A stretch of DNA of 44,598 nt from Patescibacteria group bacterium (GCA_016936175.1 JAFGPN010000006.1:1-44598); one strand, 5' to 3'. Positions 21,757 through 32,782 are shown, numbered from the stretch's first letter. Notes: generated by a model from the sequence alone, not told the origin. Program-made: numbers and translations.

Positions 21757-24108
21757 ATGAAATTTTCTTATAGTTGGTTAAAGGAATTAGCTAAGTTTAA
21801 ACAAGGTCCACAGGAGCTTGCGAATTTGATTGAACTGCATATTACCGAAATCGAATCGATGAGCAGTGGTCTTTATAACTATAGCGGGGTTGTGGTTGCT
21901 GAGATCTTAGATATCGCCGCGCATCCTAATGCAGACAAGCTTCATTTAGTTACTTTAGATGTTGGTTTAGGCAAACGAGCCACGGTTGTCTGTGGCGCCC
22001 AAAATATTGAAGTCGGACAAAAAGTTCCCCTGGCCTTGGTGGGAGCGATTCTGCCAGGGGGAGAGTTAAAGCCCGCCACCATCAGGGGGGTAGAATCTCG
22101 AGGAATGATCTGTAGCGGGCAGGAGTTAGGCATAGAAGAGAAGTCGGAAGGGATTTTGGTGCTCCCCAAAACGGCTTCGGTAGGGCGGCCGGTCAACGAG
22201 GCGCTCGACGTTAGCGGAGACCCTATTCTGGATCTCAAAATCTTATCGAACCGTCCGGACTATCTCTCTTATGTTGGGATGGCGCGGGAGGTTGCCGCGG
22301 TAGCCGGAATTAAATGGTCGATGCCACTAGATCTCAACTATAAAGAGACCGGTGATGCCAGCAGTAAACATATTAGTGTAGAGATAAAGGACGAAAAACT
22401 CTGTCCTCATTATCGGGCTCACTTTATCAGCAACGTGGAGGTTAAAGAATCACCACAATGGCTGAAAGACAAATTACTCAGTAGTGGCATCAGGCCAATT
22501 AGTAATCTGGTTGATATCTCCAATTTGGTAATGTTAGAAACCGGTCAACCGGTTCATATATTTGATTACGCCAAGGTGGGAGGTAAAAAAATTGTTGTTC
22601 GCTCTGCCAAATCCGGCGAAAAGATTCTTGCCTTAGATGGCGTAGAACGCGAGCTAACCTCCAGTATCTTGTTAATCGCTGACGCCAAGGACCCCATCGC
22701 CTTAGCCGGAATTATGGGTGGAGAGTTAAGTGCGGTCACGGATTTAACCCACGAGATAGTGGTTGAGGTCGCTAACTTTAATCAGGTAACAATTCGGCGG
22801 GGGAGTAAGGCCTTGGGAGTGTCGACGGATGCATCGTTACGGTTCGAACGAGGGCTTACTGCATACTTAGCAGAGCTGGGCATGCGGCGGACACTTAATC
22901 TAATCCAGCAAGTTTTGCCGAAGGCCGTAATATCGAAAGGTGATGTATCAGTGGGCAAGAGCGGATTGGCCGTGCCCACTATCGAATGCTCCACTCAAGG
23001 CATTAATGAGCTATTGGGGACAAAATTAACCGCTTCTCAGATTACGAGTCTGTTAGAGCGCTTAGAGTTCGATGTTAAATCTAGCGGCGGCAAGCTAATT
23101 ATTACTCCGCCGCCATTTAGAGGCGATATCAAAGAGATGCCCGATGTGGCCGAAGAAGTACTGAGGCTCTACGGAATCGATAAAGTCGCCGAAGAGATGC
23201 CAGTGGTGGCGATGCTGGCACCGATAGCTAATCGAGAGGTAGCTTTGGCCGACCAGCTCAAAGACCATTTGGTTAGAAGTGGGTTTACCGAAACTCCCGG
23301 ACATTGTTTTATTGGCGAAGAGTGGGCAAATAAACTGGGGTTAAAAGTGAATGACGAGCTTAAGCTGTTCAATCCGTTGAACAGTAGTTGGACTCACTTG
23401 ATATCAAATCTTTGGCCTAATTTAATTAGATTTGCGCCTAAATTCAGCGAGCCGGTTAAGATTTTTGAGATCAATTCGGTTTTTAATCCGAGCGGGGAAG
23501 TGTTGCCTCTCGAAGAAAGATCATTGTCACTGTTTATTAGTGGGAAAAATATCGACGCTTATCGACAACTGCGTGGCGTGGTCGAAGATTTGTTGTCCCA
23601 AGTTACGGGATTAAAGTTTGTAGCTGTGCCGGGATCGGCGGAGGATCGTTACATCAATGTCTCTCGAATCTTGGCCCAGGACATAGCCTTAGGGAGTATC
23701 GAAGAGCTAAGTCCGCGATTAGCCACCGAGTTGGATCTGCCCAATGGGGGAGTGTGGGCGGAGATAAATCTTAGTTTATTAAGTGGCCTATCGCTTGATC
23801 AGCAGAAGTTTAAACCGTTCAGTCGGTTTCCGGCCTCATCGTTTGATCTATCGGTTACCTTGCCCCTATCTGTTTCTGCTGGATTACTAGTGGGGGATAT
23901 TAAATCTAGTTCGCCGTTAGTGCAGGAGGTTATAGTATTTGATGTCTACCAATTGGCGAGAGACAAGCGGAGTTTAGGAATTAGGGTTGTGGTCCAGTCT
24001 AACGAAAGAACTTTAACCGAAAACGAGATCCGAGCATTAGAAAGTAAATTGATCAATCTGATTACTACCCAACACAGAGGAGTAATTCGTGGCTCTGGGA
24101 GCGAATAA
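21757..24108 (+). CDS. pheT: Phenylalanine-tRNA ligase beta subunit
   Basis: A full-length 783-residue beta subunit. An N-terminal EMAP/tRNA-binding domain (VVAEILDIAAHPNADKLHLVTLDVG, about 47-71) is followed by B3/B4 editing-type domains (NRPDYLSYVGMAREVAAVAG; SNLVDISNLVMLETGQPVHIFDY). Then come B5 (ITPPPFRGDIKEMPDVAEEVLRLYGID), the catalytic-like core and a C-terminal anticodon-binding FDX-ACB domain (FSRFPASSFDLSVTLP ... GIRVVVQSNERTLTENEI). The ATG at 21757 is four bases after the right arm of the GIY-YIG unit. It makes the working tetramer with PheS. Confidence 0.97.
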   Translation: MKFSYSWLKELAKFKQGPQELANLIELHITEIESMSSGLYNYSGVVVAEILDIAAHPNADKLHLVTLDVGLGKRATVVCGAQNIEVGQKVPLALVGAILPGGELKPATIRGVESRGMICSGQELGIEEKSEGILVLPKTASVGRPVNEALDVSGDPILDLKILSNRPDYLSYVGMAREVAAVAGIKWSMPLDLNYKETGDASSKHISVEIKDEKLCPHYRAHFISNVEVKESPQWLKDKLLSSGIRPISNLVDISNLVMLETGQPVHIFDYAKVGGKKIVVRSAKSGEKILALDGVERELTSSILLIADAKDPIALAGIMGGELSAVTDLTHEIVVEVANFNQVTIRRGSKALGVSTDASLRFERGLTAYLAELGMRRTLNLIQQVLPKAVISKGDVSVGKSGLAVPTIECSTQGINELLGTKLTASQITSLLERLEFDVKSSGGKLIITPPPFRGDIKEMPDVAEEVLRLYGIDKVAEEMPVVAMLAPIANREVALADQLKDHLVRSGFTETPGHCFIGEEWANKLGLKVNDELKLFNPLNSSWTHLISNLWPNLIRFAPKFSEPVKIFEINSVFNPSGEVLPLEERSLSLFISGKNIDAYRQLRGVVEDLLSQVTGLKFVAVPGSAEDRYINVSRILAQDIALGSIEELSPRLATELDLPNGGVWAEINLSLLSGLSLDQQKFKPFSRFPASSFDLSVTLPLSVSAGLLVGDIKSSSPLVQEVIVFDVYQLARDKRSLGIRVVVQSNERTLTENEIRALESKLINLITTQHRGVIRGSGSE

Positions 24109-24164
24109 TTTGAGCATACCACCTATTGTTCGGAAGGTTAAAATACGGTAAAATTAACTCATAG

Positions 24165-26369
<2,205 letters not shown>

Positions 26370-26377
26370 TCCCGATT

Positions 26378-26430
26378 GTCATCCTGAACTGGTTTCAGGA
26401 TCTAAGATGCTGAACTAAATTCAGCATGAC
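26378..26430. repeat. Intergenic double-hairpin repeat (GTCAT...ATGAC)
   Basis: Two adjacent hairpins, ATCCTGAA/TTCAGGAT and ATGCTGAA/TTCAGCAT, bounded by GTCAT and ATGAC. It lies in the gyrB-alr gap. It shares its second-hairpin layout with the repeat at 15499. Confidence 0.75.
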
Positions 26431-26494
26431 GCAGCAGAGTTGGTCGGTTGGGTGATCGATCAATGATAGAAGATATCACTTAGGAGGTGAAAAG

Positions 26495-27652
26495 TTGAAG
26501 GCCCCATTTTCTTGGATCAATGTTGATCTGCGTTCGATTGATTATAACATCAGGCAGATTAAGCGACTCCAGCGGCCCGATACCAAAATTATCACCATCG
26601 TTAAATCAAATGCTTACGGGCACGGAATTTTCCCGGTGGCGTTGCAGGCGATTAAGAGCGGCGCAGATATGCTGGGAGTGGTATCTGCTACCGAAGCCAT
26701 TCATCTACGTAAAAAAGGCATCATCAGGCCAATCGTGGTGATGGGGGCGGTGGCTAAAGAAGAGATGGTAAACCTGGCTCGCAATAAGGTGAGTTTCTTG
26801 GTGCATAATCGCCGTTCGTTGTTGGATGCTATTGCGGTAGCTAATATCGTCCGTCAACGCATTAATCTACATGTAAAGTTAGAGACTGGAATCAATCGGT
26901 TAGGCTTCTCAATCGAAGAGGCGCTTAACGCGATTCGCAATATCGGCAAACACCGGCATCTGTTTTTAGAGGGCGTCTGGACTCACTTGGCTAGCGTGGA
27001 AGAGTTAAATAAAAGCTATACTAAATCACAGTTATTCCAGTTCGAAAAATTACTGCTAAAACTACAAAAAGCGGGCGTCAAAGTGGAGAAGATTCCTTAT
27101 ATCTCCACTGCCACCTCCGCCGCCGCTGTTTTAGTGCCGGAGTCGCGCTTTAATACGATTAGACTGGGAATTAGCATGTATGGTCTGTGGCCCTCTCGCG
27201 GTGTCCAAGCTTGGGCTAAAAAGGAGTCTTACACTAAAAAAATTCACCTTAGGCCAGTTTTACGTTATCGCACTCGACTGATATCGGTTCGCCGAATCCC
27301 GGCTGGTAGTTATGTTGGTTACGGTTGTAGCTTCCAATCTCCCAGAGCCATGACATTAGGAGTGGTCCCGGTCGGTTATGCCGAGGGTCTGCCGCGTTCC
27401 CTGTCTAATATGGGCTTTATGCTACTCAAGGGGGCGGTAGTACCGGTAGTTGGTCGGATATGTATGAACATGACCATATTAGATATCAGTAAACGGCCCA
27501 AATCTAAACCGGGTGATGAGGTGGTAATTATTGGAAAAAGTAAATCCAAAGAGATTACCGCCACCGATATCGCCGATTGGGCGGGGACTATTAACTACGA
27601 GATAGTAACTCGTTTGCCGGAACATATCGAAAGGATTTACACTAATCAGTAA
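26495..27652 (+). CDS. alr: Alanine racemase
   Basis: A 385-residue PLP enzyme that converts L-alanine to D-alanine for peptidoglycan. The PLP lysine is in IITIVKSNAYGHG (about 33-45). The second catalytic tyrosine region is GSYVGYGCSFQSPRAMTLGVVPVGYAEGLPRS. Further cues are LHVKLETGINRLGF and VPVVGRICMNMTILDI. It begins with TTG at 26495, fixed by a perfect AGGAGGTG site. Its stop shares one base with the pyrG start (TAATG), so the two are translationally coupled. Confidence 0.96.
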   Translation: MKAPFSWINVDLRSIDYNIRQIKRLQRPDTKIITIVKSNAYGHGIFPVALQAIKSGADMLGVVSATEAIHLRKKGIIRPIVVMGAVAKEEMVNLARNKVSFLVHNRRSLLDAIAVANIVRQRINLHVKLETGINRLGFSIEEALNAIRNIGKHRHLFLEGVWTHLASVEELNKSYTKSQLFQFEKLLLKLQKAGVKVEKIPYISTATSAAAVLVPESRFNTIRLGISMYGLWPSRGVQAWAKKESYTKKIHLRPVLRYRTRLISVRRIPAGSYVGYGCSFQSPRAMTLGVVPVGYAEGLPRSLSNMGFMLLKGAVVPVVGRICMNMTILDISKRPKSKPGDEVVIIGKSKSKEITATDIADWAGTINYEIVTRLPEHIERIYTNQ

Positions 27653-29277
27653 TGGTCGAACAAAATCGTAAATACATCTTTGTAACCGGTGGTGTGCTGT
27701 CTGGTTTAGGCAAGGGCATCACCGCCGCTTCTATCGGCAATATTCTAAAAGCTCGTGGGTATAAAGTTTTTCTGCAGAAACTAGACCCGTATCTCAACTA
27801 TGATGCGGGCACTTTAAACCCGGGTGAACACGGCGAGGTGTTTGTAACAGATGATGGGGCCGAAACTGATCTCGATCTAGGTCACTACGAGAGATTTACA
27901 GACGAGAACTTTTCGCAGGCTAGTTCAATTATGACTGGCCGAGTTTATAGCGAAGTAATCGCCAAAGAACGTCGTGGGGATTTTTTGGGCAAAACTGTGC
28001 AGATTATCCCGCACGTTACTAATCAGGTTAAAGAGATGCTAAGAGCTGGGGGCGATCAAGCCGATGCCGACGTGGTAATTACCGAAGTAGGTGGCACAGT
28101 TGGGGATTACGAAGCCATGCACTTTCTGGAAGCCATTCGGCAGATAAAAACAGACATGGGTTACAACAATGTCATGTATGTTCACGTGGTGTTTCTGCCA
28201 TGGCTGGATGTTACTAAGGAGTTAAAAACTCGTCCCGCCCAATATAGTGTGCGTGATCTGCAGGGCACCGGTATTCAGCCAGATGCGATTATGTGTCGGA
28301 GCGATCATCCCATACCGCGTGGAGGTATCGAAAAAATCGCTCTGGCTGCTAACTTATCTCCATCCGCGGTGGTTCCATTAGAAACTTCCGAAACTGTTTA
28401 CGACGTACCGCTTACCTTAGAAAACTACGGTTTTGGTGATTTGGCCACCGAACGATTAAAACTAACCAATAAAAAAGCAGATCTATCCGATTGGCGTAGC
28501 TTGGTAATGAAGATCTTATCCGACAAACCAAAGGTTACTATCGGTTTGATCGCCAAGTACACTACCATGGAAGACACGTATTTAAGCGTATTCGAAGCTT
28601 TAAAAGCGGCTGGTTGGTATCACAACGTCGATGTAAATATCAAATGGATTGATGCGGAGAACCTAGAGTCTAAGGAGTCCCCACTTAACGAACTAATGGC
28701 CGGTTGTGATGGGATTGTTATACCCGGCGGTTTTGGTGCTCGTGGCATCGAAGGCAAAATCAAAGCGGCCCAATATGCGCGCGAACAGCAGTTGCCCTAT
28801 TTAGGGCTGTGCTTAGGGATGCAGATTGCCACCATCGAATTTGCTCGTAATGTTTTAGGATGGGGTGATGCTAACAGCACCGAATTTAGCGAAAATTCCA
28901 AACACCCGGTAATTCATATTATGGAGTATCAAAAAAAGATTACTCAAAAGGGCGGCACTATGCGCCTGGGCGCCTACCCGTGTTTGTTGATGCGTGGCAC
29001 CAAGGCTTACGAAGCCTATAAAAAACCAGATATCTCCGAGCGCCATCGACATCGTTTCGAATTTAATAATGACTATCGTAAAGACTTCGAAAAGCAGGGG
29101 ATGATTCTCTCTGGCATCTCCCCAGACCGCGAACTGGTGGAGATTGTGGAGCTAAAAAATCATCCTTGGTTTGTGGCCTCGCAGTTTCATCCCGAGTTTA
29201 AATCTCGCCCCGATCGGCCACATCCCTTGTTTCGTGATTTTATTGAGGCGGTTATCAAAAACTCATCCCTTATCTAA
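27652..29277 (+). CDS. pyrG: CTP synthase
   Basis: A full-length 541-residue CTP synthase, which aminates UTP to CTP using glutamine and ATP. The N-terminal amidoligase domain has FVTGGVLSGLGKGITAASIGNILKARG and QKLDPYLNYDAGTLNPGEHGEVFVTDDGAETDLDLGHYERF. The C-terminal class I glutaminase has GIVIPGGFGARGIEGKI and LGLCLGMQIATIEFARNVLG (nucleophile Cys). Its catalytic His and Glu are in ASQFHPEFKSRPDRPHPLF. It overlaps alr by one base, an unusual pairing of pyrimidine and cell-wall enzymes in one message. Confidence 0.98.
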   Translation: MVEQNRKYIFVTGGVLSGLGKGITAASIGNILKARGYKVFLQKLDPYLNYDAGTLNPGEHGEVFVTDDGAETDLDLGHYERFTDENFSQASSIMTGRVYSEVIAKERRGDFLGKTVQIIPHVTNQVKEMLRAGGDQADADVVITEVGGTVGDYEAMHFLEAIRQIKTDMGYNNVMYVHVVFLPWLDVTKELKTRPAQYSVRDLQGTGIQPDAIMCRSDHPIPRGGIEKIALAANLSPSAVVPLETSETVYDVPLTLENYGFGDLATERLKLTNKKADLSDWRSLVMKILSDKPKVTIGLIAKYTTMEDTYLSVFEALKAAGWYHNVDVNIKWIDAENLESKESPLNELMAGCDGIVIPGGFGARGIEGKIKAAQYAREQQLPYLGLCLGMQIATIEFARNVLGWGDANSTEFSENSKHPVIHIMEYQKKITQKGGTMRLGAYPCLLMRGTKAYEAYKKPDISERHRHRFEFNNDYRKDFEKQGMILSGISPDRELVEIVELKNHPWFVASQFHPEFKSRPDRPHPLFRDFIEAVIKNSSLI

Positions 29278-29285
29278 CTTTATTA

Positions 29286-29435
29286 CCGCCATCGGAGGAG
29301 GAGCGTGGTGAAATGAGTAAAATCGCTGCCGTGAAGCCCGTTGTCTGTTAGGGCGAGAACGGAAAGGCGATTCTTGCCATTGAACAGCTCCGACGACTGG
29401 CGGGGAATTTTGGTTACTTTTCTTGGAAAAGTAAC
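29286..29435 (+). repeat. Structured dispersed repeat, copy 1
   Basis: Begins CCGCCATCGGAGGAGGA and ends with a 10-base-pair hairpin, GTTACTTTTC TTG GAAAAGTAAC. CCGCCA pairs with TGGCGG and TCGGAG with CTCCGA, enclosing AATG..AATCGC / GCGATT..CATT and a GCCC/GGGC inner stem. The copy at 41472-41641 (opposite strand) keeps these stems with different bases. It fills most of the 277-base gap before the next gene. Confidence 0.65.
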
Positions 29436-29456
29436 AGAAACTATATTAGAGTTCTA

Positions 29457-29486
29457 TTGACTGGTGCAGGGTAATCCTGCTACAGT
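29457..29486 (+). promoter_or_regulatory. Promoter of the 235-residue membrane protein
   Basis: TTGACT (29457-29462) and TACAGT (29481-29486) are 18 bases apart. A hairpin (CGTTCC/GGAACG, about 29495-29533) lies in the leader. Confidence 0.45.
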
Positions 29487-29554
29487 ACAGTCTCCGTTCC
29501 TTAACAATTAGAGGAATTCTTTTGTGTGGAACGAGACTTGTTGCGAGGTCTGCC

Positions 29555-30259
29555 ATGTCGACAAAGCGTTTCTGGATCTCCACCCTTTGGCTAGCCATTG
29601 GGGGGGCAGTCGGTGCAATTCTGTTGTGGGGTCCCAACCCACTGCAGATATCATCGTGGTGGTGGCTAGCAATCTTGCTAATTGTGGCCATCGCTTTTAA
29701 TCGGGTGCCCAATTGGTGGGCATCGACATCCGGCTTCTTCTACTTCGTAGGCACGTGGGCGGTCGGAGGGCTTATTACCTGGGGTTGGGCAAGCATCCAA
29801 GAACCAGTCTGCGCCTGGTGGTCTGCTTACTACTCAGTTATCCCGTTGTGGTTTGTGCCTGTGGTCTTACTGACAATCGTTGGTCTATTGCTCTCGTCCT
29901 GTTATTTGCCGATGGAGTTTTATTTTAATCAGGACGAGTTTCAGGATGAAGTAGTCGCTCACCCCGGACAACTTTGGCGGGCCGCCCCGCCCCAGAATAT
30001 ATTGGTATTTATCATGTCCGTTATTACCCTGGGAGGGTGGTTTCTACTTTTACTACCATCGGGCTACCTGGACACGCGAACCATCGACCGGGCCATCTAC
30101 GCTCTGCTGTTTGCTTGGATTATGGTGTGGCTGGGGAAACTCGAGGCCACCCTCAAGGCCAGGGCTAATCCGGAAATCCTGCACCCGCGCTATAAACAAG
30201 CACTGCTCGCAGGCGAATATTGGGCCGATGTGCGGCACAAACGCAATACATTGTGGTAG
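29555..30259 (+). CDS. Polytopic membrane protein of unknown function
   Basis: A 234-residue protein from the ATG at 29555 (GCGAGG eight bases earlier). The frame is open from 29522 but earlier starts lack a ribosome site. It has about six hydrophobic segments, very rich in tryptophan (SSWWWLAILLIVAIAF; WWASTSGFFYFVGTWAVGGLITWGW; CAWWSAYYSVIPLWFVPVVLL), then a cytoplasmic loop and two last spans before a basic tail. No family is recognised. Codon use is GC-rich compared with pyrG. It has its own promoter, leader hairpin and an elaborate terminator. Confidence 0.7.
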   Translation: MSTKRFWISTLWLAIGGAVGAILLWGPNPLQISSWWWLAILLIVAIAFNRVPNWWASTSGFFYFVGTWAVGGLITWGWASIQEPVCAWWSAYYSVIPLWFVPVVLLTIVGLLLSSCYLPMEFYFNQDEFQDEVVAHPGQLWRAAPPQNILVFIMSVITLGGWFLLLLPSGYLDTRTIDRAIYALLFAWIMVWLGKLEATLKARANPEILHPRYKQALLAGEYWADVRHKRNTLW

Positions 30260-30293
30260 GTATGTCCACTCACCGGTATTCGCACACTTGTCT

Positions 30294-30362
30294 AAACCGC
30301 TCGGGATAGGAACGTTATAACGTTCCTAAGAGGTTTTGCCTCTTCTCCCGTGGCGGTTTTTT
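30294..30362 (+). terminator. Three-way-junction terminator
   Basis: The outer stem AAACCGC..CGGGA / TCCCG..GCGGTTT encloses two perfect hairpins, AGGAACGTTATAACGTTCCT and AAGAGG/CCTCTT, and is followed by a T-run. This is unusually elaborate for a rho-independent terminator. Confidence 0.65.
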
Positions 30363-30397
30363 CTTCCCCACCTCGGTAATCTAGTGATGAGGGTACA

Positions 30398-30421
30398 GTA
30401 CTACGGTGTACACCGTAGTAC
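30398..30421. promoter_or_regulatory. Perfect 24-base palindrome
   Basis: A perfect palindrome centred at 30409/30410, with half-site GTACTACGGTGT. It stands between convergent genes, just beyond the rpmA terminator. The CAGTACTACGGTG block that overlaps its left half recurs inside the 3' part of rpmA at 30540-30552. It could be a protein-binding site or a cruciform; there is no T-run to make it a terminator. Confidence 0.45.
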
Positions 30422-30445
30422 CATTTAGTCGCAGGGATTTTGATA

Positions 30446-30476
30446 ACAAAAACTGCTCGTGAGGGGCAGTTTTTGT
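30446..30476 (-). terminator. Terminator of rpmA (bidirectional)
   Basis: ACAAAAACTGC pairs perfectly with GCAGTTTTTGT over 11 bases; A-rich and T-rich ends on both sides allow action in both directions. It lies 20 bases after the rpmA stop. Confidence 0.75.
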
Positions 30477-30496
30477 ACTTGATTTGGGCTATACGC

Positions 30497-30772
30497 CTAG
30501 ATTACATGAACAATCGTGACCGTTTTTAATTTAGTGCGGGCAGTACTACGGTGCTGTTTTTTGGCAAACTTTACCTTACCATCCTTCTTGGCAAACAGAG
30601 TGTGGTCACGGCCCATCCCCACGTTATCGCCTGGACGATATTTTTGGCCGCGTTGCCTTACGATAATCTGACCGGTCTTGGCCTTTTGATCACCATAGAT
30701 CTTGACTCCGAGCATCTTTGGCTTAGAGTCTTTTAGGTTCTTGGATGTACCAGCCGCTTTTACGTGTGCCAT
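30497..30772 (-). CDS. rpmA: 50S ribosomal protein L27
   Basis: A 91-residue L27, which reaches toward the peptidyl transferase centre of the large subunit. It reads [65 protein letters not shown], both typical. In most bacteria rpmA follows rplU (L21); here rplU is not adjacent and rpmA has its own promoter and terminator. The N-terminus starts MAHVKAAG without the extra leader peptide that some Firmicutes cleave. Confidence 0.95.
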   Translation of the reverse strand: MAHVKAAGTSKNLKDSKPKMLGVKIYGDQKAKTGQIIVRQRGQKYRPGDNVGMGRDHTLFAKKDGKVKFAKKQHRSTARTKLKTVTIVHVI

Positions 30773-30804
30773 ATTGTCCCAATCCTTTCGCTAATTACTT
30801 GGAT

Positions 30805-30833
30805 AGATTAGCTTATCTGGGAAAAACCGTCAA
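30805..30833 (-). promoter_or_regulatory. Promoter of rpmA
   Basis: On the minus strand TTGACG (30828-30833) and TAATCT (30805-30810) are 17 bases apart, leaving a leader of about 25 bases before the rpmA ATG, with AAAGGA upstream of the start. Confidence 0.65.
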
Positions 30834-30839
30834 GTGAGG

Positions 30840-30867
30840 AAAAAAATCCCCCGGTCTGTGACCGGGG
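30840..30867 (-). terminator. Terminator of the orphan anchored protein
   Basis: On the minus strand CCCCCGGTC/GACCGGGGG forms a nine-base-pair stem with a three-base loop, followed by a T-run. It ends the gene at 30904-31455 just upstream of the rpmA promoter. Confidence 0.8.
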
Positions 30868-30903
30868 GCGTGCTGGTTATCCGGGGCGATTGTCTTGGAT
30901 CGG

Positions 30904-31455
30904 TTATGGCTGTCTTGCCTTCCAGGCTTGGAAGTTTCTGTCAGAAACTTCCGGATGAGACATATGGTACTCAGATAGCGCAATCTCATCCCATAGGCCG
31001 ACGACACTCAGGCCGCTTACCCATCTTTTGAAGTCCATTCGAGTGCCTAACCGAATGCGCGATAAACTGAAACAAGTTTTGCCCGATCTGTCGAATAGGG
31101 CCAGTTCGGCCATCCCTGCCGGCTCGTCTATGCACATAGTGACCAAAAACCGAGCGGGGTCATCCTGGATCCTGGCGACTGCCTGGCTCCGGTTAAAGGC
31201 CGTGTAGCTACTAACTGGCACGAACTTTCCCCAATCCAGTTGGGTCATGGCTACCAGTAGTTTTTCGGTCCAGTCATGCTCCCGGTGGGAGCGAGGACGT
31301 GAATCCATTACCACCAAGGCGGTGCCGCCGAGCTGTACGAATGGATGTATTTCTCTGGTGGCGCGCAAATCGCGGATTAACGCTCGCACTATAAGGTAAA
31401 GAAGCGGAATACAGACCAAAACAGTCGCCATACCTCCCCACTGTGTGGGCGTCAT
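30904..31455 (-). CDS. Unrecognised protein with N-terminal membrane anchor
   Basis: A 183-residue protein. The start at 31455 is chosen because GAGGAGGT lies seven bases before this ATG; the frame is open farther up but without a ribosome site. One transmembrane segment (about 8-28, MATVLVCIPLLYLIVRALI) is followed by a soluble alpha/beta-looking part (TALVVMDSRPR; FLVTMCIDEPAGMAELALFDRSGKTCFSL). I cannot assign a family. Composition is GC-rich relative to neighbours. It lies 48 bases after the TRM11-like gene and ends in a strong terminator. Confidence 0.65.
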   Translation of the reverse strand: MTPTQWGGMATVLVCIPLLYLIVRALIRDLRATREIHPFVQLGGTALVVMDSRPRSHREHDWTEKLLVAMTQLDWGKFVPVSSYTAFNRSQAVARIQDDPARFLVTMCIDEPAGMAELALFDRSGKTCFSLSRIRLGTRMDFKRWVSGLSVVGLWDEIALSEYHMSHPEVSDRNFQAWKARQP

Positions 31456-31502
31456 ATCAAATACCTCCTCTGGTTTGCTCTGTGAGTTGTCAGTTGTCAA
31501 AT

Positions 31503-32750
31503 CTACTTTCTCTCGAAAACGAAGATCTCTCGCAACACTAGTTGGTCTGGGCGAGAGTAGAGGAACCCGCCTCTAGGGCTAACTCCAGCATCCTTCTTCG
31601 TTACCTCAGGGGGCAAAATTACTTTCCGAGTGTAACCTGTAGCCGCCACTTCGTCAAGGATATTCAGATACTTCAGGCCATCCCGACTGCGGATGACCGG
31701 AAAGACCATTCCTACTTTTTGGACATGAGGGAAGTTACGTTTCAGATTCTTAAAAAATCCGAGATAGAGCTGAGATAGCTCTTTGAGAATAGTTTGGGCT
31801 TGGGGCGCAAACGGCGTCATCCTTAGCGGGGGCCCCAGGTAGGGTTCGGCCACGATTACCGTGGCGGAGGTATCTAATATCTTCCAATCGTTCTTGGTGG
31901 CGTCGGCCTCTTTTATCCGGAGATTAATCTTGCCAGCCGATATCTTTTTCAACTTAGATAGCCACTCCAAATTATTAATCGTATTTTCAACTGCTTCGGA
32001 GGAGATATCCGAGCCATATATTTTTAGCCCCAGCATCATTGCCTCCTGTAACACAATCCCACTGCCACAGAACGGGTCATAAACTGCCTTAGTTTTTTTA
32101 TCTCTGGTCAGGTTAATCATCATCTGAGCCAATTTGGGCGGTAGCATACCGGATTTAGCGTCGGGTGATGGCTTATCCCAATCACGCTGCGAGTACGATC
32201 TATAATCCTGAACGGTTAGAGTCTTGCCCAGATAAAAATCGGGGCCGTTGCGAATTAGGGCAATCTCGGCCCCGGTATCGATTAAACGATTACGCTCCAC
32301 CTGCACACTACTCAGATGCCAACCTCGATCTTCGACATAGCGGATGCTGTATTCGTCTTTTAGTTTTTTCTTAATACCGTGTGCAAAATTGGTTAACCAA
32401 TTAAGTTCGGCATAGGTAGGATCGGGGTCGGAGTAGACACTAATGCCAAAATTAATTTTCTTGCTCTTTTGAACAAAAAAGTCCTTCAATAAAATCTCGG
32501 GGGTTAGAATCTTTTCTATTTCAAATATCTTGCCGGAGAACTGATTGGTAATAGCGAAGATTTTAATAATGCCGCCGAGTTCGTTTTGCAATTTGGCGAT
32601 CTCTTCCGGTACTTTTTTAATGTCGATAATAGCGATTGAATCGAATAAAACCAGCTTACCGTGGGCTATTTTTTGGTTATCCAAAAAGCTCATCAGCTCG
32701 GCCAGGCTCAGGATGGGATGGGTGCCAAGTAAAAAGGCGTAAGTTTGCAT
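31503..32750 (-). CDS. TRM11-like RNA methyltransferase
   Basis: A 415-residue protein resembling the TRM11/Trm-G10 group of tRNA guanosine methyltransferases. After an N-terminal domain (about 1-150) that could hold a divergent THUMP-like fold, there is RDWDKPSPDAKSGMLPPKLAQMMINLT (about 195-220), then motif I VYDPFCGSGIVLQEAMMLG and the acidic GSDISSEAVENTINNLEWL. The catalytic (D/N)PPY loop is changed to AEPYLGPP. A C-terminal MVFPVIRSRDG stretch follows. Family membership is good. Target base and position are inferred from relatives only. It is divergent from tsaC across 40 bases. Confidence 0.72.
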   Translation of the reverse strand: MQTYAFLLGTHPILSLAELMSFLDNQKIAHGKLVLFDSIAIIDIKKVPEEIAKLQNELGGIIKIFAITNQFSGKIFEIEKILTPEILLKDFFVQKSKKINFGISVYSDPDPTYAELNWLTNFAHGIKKKLKDEYSIRYVEDRGWHLSSVQVERNRLIDTGAEIALIRNGPDFYLGKTLTVQDYRSYSQRDWDKPSPDAKSGMLPPKLAQMMINLTRDKKTKAVYDPFCGSGIVLQEAMMLGLKIYGSDISSEAVENTINNLEWLSKLKKISAGKINLRIKEADATKNDWKILDTSATVIVAEPYLGPPLRMTPFAPQAQTILKELSQLYLGFFKNLKRNFPHVQKVGMVFPVIRSRDGLKYLNILDEVAATGYTRKVILPPEVTKKDAGVSPRGGFLYSRPDQLVLREIFVFERK

Positions 32751-32776
32751 AAAAACAGGCTTATGGGCAGCTACAG

Positions 32777-32782
32777 TATAAT
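32777..32782 (+). promoter_or_regulatory. -10 box of tsaC
   Basis: TATAAT ends eight bases before the tsaC ATG, consistent with a leaderless message. Confidence 0.55.
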
